DNA of 12,856 nucleotides from Bacteroidales bacterium UBA5287 (GTDB taxonomy: Bacteria > Bacteroidota > Bacteroidia > Bacteroidales > Dysgonomonadaceae), in the NCBI GenBank assembly GCA_002411345.1, contig DHSL01000044.1, forward strand, positions 1 through 12,856, written 5' to 3'. The notes under the pieces were generated by a model. That model had not been told where the DNA came from, ran no database searches, and worked only from the letters and a program-made list of their open reading frames with translations. A program made the translations under genes and the position numbers. How positions within the stretch are numbered: position 1 is the stretch's first letter; each line of letters starts with the position of its first letter. Positions 7,006-12,856 of the stretch are shown here, one piece after another.

Positions 7006-7280
7006 AGAGATAATTCTTTTAACACAGGAGGAAGCATTGGCTGTTGTTTTGCATTCCGAATGCGAGAAAGTTCAGTATCAATCAATTTATTGACATCTTT
7101 CCACTTTGAATCTCTTGTTTTAGAACTGGTTATTACCATGTGAAGTGTTGAAGGCCGCAGATCATATTTTTCAGCAACATAAATAATTGCTAAATCTGTG
7201 CTTTGGACCTCTGCTTTTACTTCTGAAATCTCACCTACCGCTTTTTCAATTTTCTCTACGTAAGATAACTTTACTGACAT
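7002..7280 (-). CDS. small hypothetical protein, possible helix-turn-helix
   Basis: I do not recognise this 92-residue protein. It has no signal peptide, membrane helix or Cys residues and is rich in Lys and Glu, so it is probably cytoplasmic. Residues 1-27 look like a charged, possibly coiled helix (VEKIEKAVGEISEVKAEVQ). The segment IIYVAEKYDLRPSTLHMVI (32-50) has the spacing of a simple helix-turn-helix of the kind that reads 'A-x-x-Y-x-(L/V)-x-x-S-T-L', and the basic stretch SSKTRDSKWK follows. DNA binding is therefore a guess. The tail is Pro/Leu-rich. The coding case rests on length, a plausible ATG, a matching upstream promoter, and a stop codon that fits the convergent neighbour. Confidence 0.6.
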   Translation of the reverse strand: MSVKLSYVEKIEKAVGEISEVKAEVQSTDLAIIYVAEKYDLRPSTLHMVITSSKTRDSKWKDVNKLIDTELSRIRNAKQQPMLPPVLKELSL

Positions 7281-7309
7281 TATAAATATGTTTTATAAAC
7301 CTTAAATTG

Positions 7310-7340
7310 CGAATATAGCACTTATATTTCATAAAACCAA
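7310..7340 (-). promoter_or_regulatory. promoter of the small hypothetical gene
   Basis: On the minus strand TTG (7340-7338), a 20-bp spacer and TATATTCG (7317-7310) resemble the Bacteroidetes promoter with one mismatch in the -7 box. It would give a leader of about 25 nt and make this gene independent of the hemH operon upstream. The rest of the 243-bp gap to hemH is AT-rich, with an 11-T run at 7491-7501 and nothing else I can name. Confidence 0.45.
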
Positions 7341-7523
7341 CTATTTAACCTTTTATAAGGATTGAATAAGGTCAGTAAAAACATATTGTTTTGTTCAAAT
7401 GAATTTATAATTGTCAGTTTTTTTCGCTGTAAAGAAGTTCAGTATTTTTATTACCAAATTTACTGTAGTTCTCAATTAGAGTGAAAATAGTTTTTTTTTT
7501 TATGTGGTATTAGTTTTGATTGT

Positions 7524-8492
7524 TCAAACACCGGATATTATTTTCCAAATTGATTCAACTGCCAAATCACTATCATTTAAACAAGGAATAAATGTAAAGT
7601 CTTCTCCACCATCTTTCAAAAAAAGTTCCCTGGCCTCGATATTTATATCATAAAGTGTTTCCATATTGTCAATCAAAAAACCTGGGGCCATCACAGCTAT
7701 CTTTTTCCAACCCATTCTGGGTAAGTCGCCAATTTCTTTGTTCAGATATGGCTTAATCCAATTATCACTTCGCTGAGAGGAATATAGAACTATTATTTTA
7801 TTTGGAGCAATCTCCAATTGCTCAGCCAACAAATGATTTGTCTCTTTTAATTGATATACATAGTCAAACTCTTTACCTTTTTGTCGCGCTTCTTCTATCT
7901 GGTTTATGGGAAGACTATGGTAACAGAAGACTATTCTATCTAAATCTTTTTCTAAATATGGCTTTGCAAAGTCTGCCAACGCTTTAATATATGCTGGGTG
8001 CTTATAATAGGGCGAGACAATTTTTAACCTGAATGAGTGAGGGTATTTGTAAAAAATGCGACCAACCTCGTCAATTGCAGTCTGTGTCGTCGATTGGGCG
8101 TAATGTGGATACATCGGAAAAACAATAAGCTCATGCAAAAGAGGACACCGTTTTTCAAGCTTTTCTAATGCATCTGAAAAAGAGGGTTCCCCATATCGCA
8201 TTGCTATCTCTACAGGAACATTTTTTTGTTTCTCAAGTTTGTCGGCCAAATTCTGTAAATAGTAGGTTATTGGAGAAAATGCAGGTACTTCTTTCCTCCA
8301 AATTAATTGGTACTTTTTCAACGACTTAGAAGCAGATAATGGAGCAATGATGTTTCGAGCCAACAAACTTGAGATCCATTCTGGCTTACCCATTACAAGT
8401 GGATCTGCCAGCATATCACCAATAAATTTCTGAACATCTGCTTTTTCGCATTTTGCAGGTGTTCCCACATTCATCAAAATAATTCCTCGCAT
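7524..8492 (-). CDS. hemH: ferrochelatase
   Basis: Inserts Fe2+ into protoporphyrin IX to make protoheme, the last step of heme synthesis. The 322-residue protein has the family length and landmarks: the N-terminal GIILMNVGTP (3-12), YPHYAQSTT (128-136), FCYHSLP with the metal-binding/catalytic H192, SQRSDNWIKPYL (239-250), and APGFLIDNMETLYDI (269-283) with the conserved E278. No membrane segment or ferredoxin-type Cys cluster is visible. It begins 17 bp after manA, and an AGGAGAGA stretch (8504-8497) sits just before the ATG, unusual here because most genes in the window lack a Shine-Dalgarno. It is the last gene of the glgB-manA-hemH group. No hairpin terminator is seen after it. The other heme genes are not in the window, so whether the cell makes or only completes heme is unknown. 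Confidence 0.95.
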   Translation of the reverse strand: MRGIILMNVGTPAKCEKADVQKFIGDMLADPLVMGKPEWISSLLARNIIAPLSASKSLKKYQLIWRKEVPAFSPITYYLQNLADKLEKQKNVPVEIAMRYGEPSFSDALEKLEKRCPLLHELIVFPMYPHYAQSTTQTAIDEVGRIFYKYPHSFRLKIVSPYYKHPAYIKALADFAKPYLEKDLDRIVFCYHSLPINQIEEARQKGKEFDYVYQLKETNHLLAEQLEIAPNKIIVLYSSQRSDNWIKPYLNKEIGDLPRMGWKKIAVMAPGFLIDNMETLYDINIEARELFLKDGGEDFTFIPCLNDSDLAVESIWKIISGV

Positions 8493-8509
8493 TAAATCTC
8501 TCCTATATT

Positions 8510-9487
8510 TTATTCTATAAATGTTTCAAGCACCTTTGTATTCTCAGATGGGATTATTTCCACAGATGTTGTATCGGCAGGAATAAGTACGGTTTCTCCT
8601 TGTCGAATGGATATTACATTGCCTTTATTATCCTTAATCTCTGCTTTACCCATCATACAGATATAAATCACAAATGAATCTAAATTCTTGTAATCTAGCA
8701 AAATAGACTGGTTTAATTCTAATAAATTGGTCGTGAAATAAGGACAGGAAACAAGTGCGGTAGGCTCGTTGATTTTCTCTGAATAACTTGTTTTATATGT
8801 TTTGTGTACCGAATAATCTATAGCGTCTTTTGCAAGTTGGGTATGTAATTCCCTTGATTTGCCCTCTGAATCTTTACGATTATAATCGTAAATGCGATAG
8901 GTTATATCTGAAGTCTGCTGAATTTCTGCAATAAAACAACCGCCACCAATAGCATGAACGCGACCTGCTGGAAGGAAAAAAACATCACCACTTTTCACAT
9001 TATATTGCATTAGAGAATCAGTAAATGTGCCGTTCTCTACCATAGCAACATAATCTTCGGGTGTGATTTTTTTTGAAAAACCTGAATATAATGATGCTTC
9101 AGGGGTGGCTTTTACAACATACCACATCTCGGTCTTACCAAATGAATTATGACGCTCTTTGGCTAATTCATCGTCAGGATGAACTTGAATTGAAAGATCA
9201 TCGCGGGCATCAATAAACTTTATGAGAAGAGGAAACGTTTCTCCATAGGTTTCATAAACCTTTTTACCTAGCAATAATTCTTTTTGATTCGAAAGTATGT
9301 CTTCGAGCGTCTTACCCCTAAGTTCTCCATTGGAAACAATGGATACATGATTCTTTACGCCTGATATTTCCCAACTTTCACCTATATTTTCTTCTGTACT
9401 TTCTACTCCTTTGAACTTGCAAATATCTGAACCTCCCCAGATAACCGATTTTAGGTATGGTTCAAACTTAAATGGATATAATTTCAT
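8510..9487 (-). CDS. manA: mannose-6-phosphate isomerase, class I
   Basis: Zinc-dependent isomerase interconverting mannose 6-phosphate and fructose 6-phosphate, linking mannose use and GDP-mannose supply to glycolysis. The 325-residue cupin protein is the short bacterial form. Zinc ligands are visible as IQVHPDDELA (Q101, H103), KTEMWYV (E120) and PAGRVHAIGGG (H178). The adjacent conserved stretch QTSDITYRIYDYNR (191-204) supplies the active-site Arg. The N-terminal SVIWGGSDICKF and GESWEISG blocks are also typical. It starts 25 bp after glgB and runs into hemH with a 17-bp gap, so it is probably cotranscribed with both. Confidence 0.94.
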   Translation of the reverse strand: MKLYPFKFEPYLKSVIWGGSDICKFKGVESTEENIGESWEISGVKNHVSIVSNGELRGKTLEDILSNQKELLLGKKVYETYGETFPLLIKFIDARDDLSIQVHPDDELAKERHNSFGKTEMWYVVKATPEASLYSGFSKKITPEDYVAMVENGTFTDSLMQYNVKSGDVFFLPAGRVHAIGGGCFIAEIQQTSDITYRIYDYNRKDSEGKSRELHTQLAKDAIDYSVHKTYKTSYSEKINEPTALVSCPYFTTNLLELNQSILLDYKNLDSFVIYICMMGKAEIKDNKGNVISIRQGETVLIPADTTSVEIIPSENTKVLETFIE

Positions 9488-9512
9488 ATGTTATATTTGT
9501 TGTTTTAAATTA

Positions 9513-11537
9513 TTAATCTTGAATGAGTTGCAATACAATGGCTGATCTTGATGGTAGATAAGACTTTAGCCATCCTTTGTTGTCTGGTGCATAAACCGGA
9601 TCAAAATGTGTGAAATGATGAATAGAATCGTCATTTAAACCAAATCCTCCAAATTCTATACTGTCGGTATTTAAAATGATTTTGTACTCTCCTTGGGGAA
9701 CAAGCACTCCGTAATCACTAAACGACTTTAAGGGATGGAAATTGTAAATGAATAACAAATTACTACGCATATATGCTAACACATTATCGCCGTCTTTGTC
9801 CCAAATCTTTATAATTGGTGTGCCTTGAAAATTTGGAACAGACTTAATAAGTCTTAGCATTGCTTTATCAAAATCGCCTAAATAATGATACTTAAGATCT
9901 TTGTTGTCAGCTAAATCCCATTGACGCCTTGCATATTTATATGACCAACCATTGCCTTCTCGCGGAAAATCTACCCATTCGGGGTGACCAAATTCATTTC
10001 CCATAAAGTTCAGGTATCCGCCGTTTATAGTGGATGAGGTAACAAGCCTTATCATTTTGTGTAAAGCTATTCCTCGGTCAACCAAATATGAACTGTCCAT
10101 AAGTTTCGACATAAACCAGTACATGTCAGCATCTATGAGTCTGAATATTATTGTCTTATCGCCTACCAGTGCCTGGTCGTGACTCTCTACATAAGATATG
10201 GTTTTCTCGTCCGATCTTCTGTTAGTTGTTTCCCACCATATGGCCGATGGATGCCAGTCTTCATCCTTTTTCTCTTTGATGGTTTTTATCCAATAATCTG
10301 GAATATTCATCGCCATACGATAATCAAATCCATAACCTCCGTCCTCGGCTTTTACACATAGTCCGGGCATTCCGCTTACTTCTTCTGCAATTGTTATGGC
10401 TTTTGGATTTACTTCATGAATTAATTTGTTGGCAAGAGTAAGATAACAAATCGCATCGCCCTCTTGACCTATATTATAATAATCGTCGTATGATGTGAAT
10501 GCTTCTTCTAAACCGTGACTCCTATATATCATTGATGTTACGCCATCAAAACGAAAACCGTCAAACTTAAATTCTTCCATCCAATATTTGCAGTTCGAAA
10601 GCAGAAAATGTAATACTTCTCCTTTCCCGTAATCGAAACATAGGGAATCCCAAGCGGGATGGTTTCTTTTTTCAGGATCACTGGGGAAATATAAGTCGAC
10701 CGTTCCGTCTTGCTTGGCAATGCCTTCTGCTTCGTTCTTTGTTGCATGTGAATGAACAATATCCATAATTACAGAGATACCCATTTCATGCGCTGCATCT
10801 ACTAATTGTTTAAGTTCATCTGGTGTCCCAAAACGAGATGAAGGAGCAAAGAAATTAGAAACGTGATAACCAAAAGATCCATAATAGGGATGTTCTTGAA
10901 TAGCCATCAACTGGATTGTATTATATCCGTCGGCTTTGATCCTGGGAAGTACATTCTCACGAAATTCATTGAAACTGCCTACCTTTTCTTCATTTGTAGC
11001 CATTCCAATATGACACTCGTAAATAAGCAAAGGGGAAGTGTCGGGATTAAAATGGTTTTGTTTGAATGTGTAACCATTCGCTGGTTCCCACACTTGTGCG
11101 CTGAAAATGAGTGTGTCGGTGTCCTGGACAACACGACGGGACCAAGCGGGAATTCGTTCGCCTGATCCGCCATCCCATTTAACATATAGTTTGTATAAAT
11201 CTAAATGATGAATTTTGTGTGATGGAATAAATAATTCCCAAATGCCATTTTCTATTCTTTGAAGCTTAAAATCTTCATCTTGCTTCCAATCGTTAAATGT
11301 GCCGACTAAATATACAGCGGTGGCATTAGGGGCCCATTCACGAATGGTCCAACCGGTTGAGGATTTTTGTAATCCAAAATAAAGATAACCGCTTGCAAAT
11401 TCTGAAAGGGTTTTCTTACCATTTTCGGTTATTGTTTTTTCCTTAAATATTGCATAGTTATGCCTTCCCTCTATTGCTTCGCTATAAGGCGCAAGCCAAG
11501 GATCATCTTTAATAATCTTCAATTTCTTAGAATTCAT
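9513..11537 (-). CDS. glgB: 1,4-alpha-glucan branching enzyme, eukaryotic-type (GH13)
   Basis: Cuts alpha-1,4-glucan chains and rejoins them through alpha-1,6 bonds to make branched glycogen in the cytoplasm. In the 674-residue protein, a CBM48 module (about 60-150, WTIREWAPNATAVYLVGTFN) is followed by the GH13 barrel. The barrel has region I MDIVHSH (258-264), region II GFRFDGVTSM with nucleophile D331, region III TIAEEVSG with acid/base E385, and region IV ESHDQ with D454. The C-terminal beta domain has FIYNFHPLKSFSDYG (596-610). Blocks such as DGFRFDGVTSM and NFHP-S-(Y/F)-DY match the animal, fungal and plant branching enzymes (GH13_8-like) more closely than E. coli GlgB. It is the first gene of the glgB-manA-hemH group. 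No glycogen synthase is nearby. Confidence 0.95.
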   Translation of the reverse strand: MNSKKLKIIKDDPWLAPYSEAIEGRHNYAIFKEKTITENGKKTLSEFASGYLYFGLQKSSTGWTIREWAPNATAVYLVGTFNDWKQDEDFKLQRIENGIWELFIPSHKIHHLDLYKLYVKWDGGSGERIPAWSRRVVQDTDTLIFSAQVWEPANGYTFKQNHFNPDTSPLLIYECHIGMATNEEKVGSFNEFRENVLPRIKADGYNTIQLMAIQEHPYYGSFGYHVSNFFAPSSRFGTPDELKQLVDAAHEMGISVIMDIVHSHATKNEAEGIAKQDGTVDLYFPSDPEKRNHPAWDSLCFDYGKGEVLHFLLSNCKYWMEEFKFDGFRFDGVTSMIYRSHGLEEAFTSYDDYYNIGQEGDAICYLTLANKLIHEVNPKAITIAEEVSGMPGLCVKAEDGGYGFDYRMAMNIPDYWIKTIKEKKDEDWHPSAIWWETTNRRSDEKTISYVESHDQALVGDKTIIFRLIDADMYWFMSKLMDSSYLVDRGIALHKMIRLVTSSTINGGYLNFMGNEFGHPEWVDFPREGNGWSYKYARRQWDLADNKDLKYHYLGDFDKAMLRLIKSVPNFQGTPIIKIWDKDGDNVLAYMRSNLLFIYNFHPLKSFSDYGVLVPQGEYKIILNTDSIEFGGFGLNDDSIHHFTHFDPVYAPDNKGWLKSYLPSRSAIVLQLIQD

Positions 11538-11569
11538 AACATTTATTTATATGTGAAAATCCAATCATA

Positions 11570-11577
11570 CAAATATA
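11570..11577 (-). promoter_or_regulatory. glgB operon promoter, -7 box TATATTTG
   Basis: On the minus strand TATATTTG matches TAnnTTTG 32 bp before the glgB ATG. The -33 position falls inside the right-hand part of an inverted repeat and shows no clear TTG. Confidence 0.5.
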
Positions 11578-11581
11578 CAAG

Positions 11582-11624
11582 AAAACTTCGATTTAAATGC
11601 TGTGAATATTTAAATCGAAGTTTT
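11582..11624 (-). terminator. 17-bp perfect inverted repeat, likely terminator
   Basis: Arms 11582-11598 and 11608-11624 are perfect reverse complements of 17 bp (core CTTCGATTT / AAATCGAAG) around a 9-nt loop. The outer ends are AAAA and TTTT, so on either strand the hairpin ends in a T-run. It lies 65 bp after the leftward exported TIM-barrel gene and just before the glgB promoter, so it most likely ends the upstream transcript. Because it covers the -33 region of glgB, it could also be an operator. Confidence 0.7.
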
Positions 11625-11688
11625 ATATTTAGTACTAATACATCTAAGTGATATTCAATAGATGTACTTTTACTTTAAATAAATAGAA

Positions 11689-12522
11689 CTATCGCTTGGC
11701 TGTGGTGGCAATCGTGCCTCTAAAATAACCAATGGATTCGGCAATCCCAATAAATGGGTCTTTCATATTACGCTCGTGCTCCAAACTGCATTTACCGGAA
11801 TATCCTACTTTACGAAGCATTTTTATAAATGATGGAAAGTCAATAATGCCTCTGCCAATTTCTACGGAGTAGCCTTGTTTTGTTGGGGCGGTTACATCTT
11901 TTATATGTATGTCAAAAACGCGTGAATGATATTTCTTTAAATCTTTAACGGGATCTTTTCCATTGCGGGTATCGTGACCGACATCAAGACACATGCCGAT
12001 TCGGGGATCAAGATTTTTCACATTGTTCCAAACATCATCAGCATCGGGATAAAGGGGCATGTCGGGACCGTGTAAATGGATAGCATACTTAAAATCGTAT
12101 TCTTTTACTTTCTTATCTAGATAGGGCAATAATTCGTAATTGGGAACTCCAACAATTAGTTTTACGCCTACTCGTTTTGCGTACTCAAAGGCATTGTCGA
12201 TTTCTTGTGTGGTGCGCATGTAAATGGGACCTACTGCATATCCTGTCACATTCTTTGCTTTTAATTTCGCATGAAATGCTGCAATTTGCTCATCGGTACT
12301 GTTTAAAGGAAGATGGAAATCTTTGATGCAAAGATAGTGTACATCGCACTTTTCCATAGTCTCTAGTGTTTTGTCAAGATTGAAATTGGCAAATGTGTAA
12401 CCAGCCATACCTACATCAAATTTCTCATATGTGTCTGCAGCTGGTTGAGGATCGGGCCTGTTTTGAGCATTTATGGCTACAGAAATTGCCAATAATGCTA
12501 ATAATATAAGTCTTGTTCTCAT
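11689..12522 (-). CDS. exported sugar phosphate isomerase/epimerase family TIM-barrel protein
   Basis: The 277-residue protein has a clear type I signal peptide: MRTR, a hydrophobic core, and a likely cut after A19 in AINA-QN. There is no lipobox Cys, so it should be free in the periplasm. The mature part is a xylose-isomerase-like TIM barrel (AP endonuclease 2 superfamily). Candidate metal ligands are in YAIHLHGPD (H149, H151), CLDVGHDTRNG (D180, H183), FDIHIKD (H206) and SLEHE (E248). The usual early Glu of the family is replaced by the IHLHGP block, as in other exported members I know from Bacteroidota and Planctomycetes. The true substrate is unknown. Some exported relatives occur near 3-keto-sugar enzymes, but no such gene is nearby. 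It has its own promoter and terminator. Confidence 0.82.
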   Translation of the reverse strand: MRTRLILLALLAISVAINAQNRPDPQPAADTYEKFDVGMAGYTFANFNLDKTLETMEKCDVHYLCIKDFHLPLNSTDEQIAAFHAKLKAKNVTGYAVGPIYMRTTQEIDNAFEYAKRVGVKLIVGVPNYELLPYLDKKVKEYDFKYAIHLHGPDMPLYPDADDVWNNVKNLDPRIGMCLDVGHDTRNGKDPVKDLKKYHSRVFDIHIKDVTAPTKQGYSVEIGRGIIDFPSFIKMLRKVGYSGKCSLEHERNMKDPFIGIAESIGYFRGTIATTAKR

Positions 12523-12558
12523 ATGTAAAGAATTTTTTAATTAAACTGTGTACGTTCA

Positions 12559-12566
12559 CAAAGATA
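12559..12566 (-). promoter_or_regulatory. promoter of the exported TIM-barrel gene, -7 box TATCTTTG
   Basis: On the minus strand TATCTTTG matches TAnnTTTG exactly, 36 bp before the ATG. No convincing -33 box is seen. Confidence 0.55.
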
Positions 12567-12719
12567 AATTAAAAATGTTGAATTGTATATTTTAATCCAT
12601 AATAAAGTTTATATGTTTTTCTTATTTTTCAACAAATATAACTTATTCAAGTCACATTTTCACTGTTAAGAGAAGTAAAAATAGTGAGGCGTTTAGATGC
12701 CGTATTTTCAAAAAGATTG
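12567..12719. other. AT-rich spacer without recognised gene
   Basis: Between the promoter and the repeat block there is AT-rich sequence with frequent stop codons in most frames. The only structure is a weak 5-bp hairpin near 12688-12701 (GGCGT, loop TTAG, ATGCC, with one G:T pair). I see no gene here. Confidence 0.6.
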
Positions 12720-12720
12720 T

Positions 12721-12813
12721 CGGAGGTGAGTCGGAGCTTCATCGGAGGTGCATCGGAGCATACACGGAGCATCATCGGAGCATCCTCGGAGCTCTCTCGG
12801 AGGTTACTCGGAG
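12721..12813. repeat. nine CGGAG motifs phased at exactly 11 bp
   Basis: CGGAG starts at 12721, 12732, 12743, 12754, 12765, 12776, 12787, 12798 and 12809, with no departure from the 11-bp step. The base before it is T in all but one copy. The six bases between motifs vary (for example CTTCAT, GTGCAT, CATCAT, CTCTCT) and usually end in T. The block is GC-rich against an AT-rich background. It may be a minisatellite, a phased binding array or a mobile-element flank. No function is known to me. Confidence 0.9.
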
Positions 12814-12854
12814 TGTCTCGTCCTGAAATAGGTGTGTCTCGTCCTGAAATAGGT
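12813..12854. repeat. two tandem copies of a 21-bp unit
   Basis: The unit beginning GTGTCTCGTCCTGAAATAGG occurs twice without mismatch at 12813-12833 and 12834-12854, directly joined to the last CGGAG motif (they share one G). The two bases after the second copy (TT) do not start a third copy. It may be the end of an insertion sequence with a duplicated terminus, but no transposase is in the window to support this. Confidence 0.85.
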
Positions 12855-12856
12855 TT

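Noticed and set aside
7491..7501. Eleven-T run as terminator of hemH
   Set aside because: hemH is on the minus strand, where this run reads as A, and no stem precedes it.
10538..11185. Several open frames on both strands inside glgB
   Set aside because: They are frame shadows of a complete, well-conserved enzyme gene, with no promoter or family resemblance.
12721..12854. CRISPR array
   Set aside because: The repeats are 5-6 bp at an 11-bp step and then a directly joined 21-bp pair. No spacer of about 30 bp and no cas gene are present.

Overview
The window looks like a chromosomal segment of a Bacteroidota bacterium, most likely of the order Bacteroidales. The evidence is the AT-rich sequence, the recurring TAnnTTTG promoter box upstream of most transcription units (the -7 element of the Bacteroidetes sigma factor), the near absence of Shine-Dalgarno sequences, and gene families typical of the phylum: an archaeal/eukaryotic-type ProRS, DUF4286 beside ruvC, and an HU-like/SPOR membrane protein. 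Nearly everything is ordinary chromosomal housekeeping. Only the last ~140 bp look unusual.

Left part (1-4891). proS reads leftward. It shares a divergent promoter region with a rightward acyl-ACP thioesterase gene. Next comes a rightward pair: an XRE-cupin regulator, preceded by a promoter with an overlapping palindrome, and an AMP-forming acyl-CoA synthetase. The thioesterase would release free fatty acids from ACP and the ligase could activate them to CoA esters, so this block probably concerns acyl-chain handling. A tRNA-Ala(GGC) gene on the minus strand abuts the ligase stop codon.

Middle part (4977-7523). The tRNA promoter interlocks with the promoter of a rightward DUF4286-ruvC pair (Holliday junction resolvase). 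ruvC is followed by an independently promoted, almost leaderless gene for a protein with HU-like DNA-binding domains, one membrane helix and a SPOR domain, which could link DNA to septal peptidoglycan. Convergent to it is a small unrecognised gene with a possible helix-turn-helix.

Right part (7524-12522), all leftward. glgB (eukaryotic-type glycogen branching enzyme), manA (mannose-6-phosphate isomerase) and hemH (ferrochelatase) are closely spaced and probably form one operon. Upstream of its promoter lies a 17-bp perfect inverted repeat that probably terminates the preceding leftward gene, an exported TIM-barrel protein of the sugar phosphate isomerase/epimerase family.

Right edge (12523-12856). 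After a promoter and an AT-rich spacer there is a sharp shift to GC-rich sequence. Nine copies of CGGAG are spaced exactly 11 bp apart, followed directly by two perfect tandem copies of a 21-bp unit, and then the window ends. This is the most unusual structure here. It may be a phased protein-binding array, a minisatellite, or the flank of a mobile element beginning at the edge. No phage, defence system, CRISPR array or transposase gene is visible.
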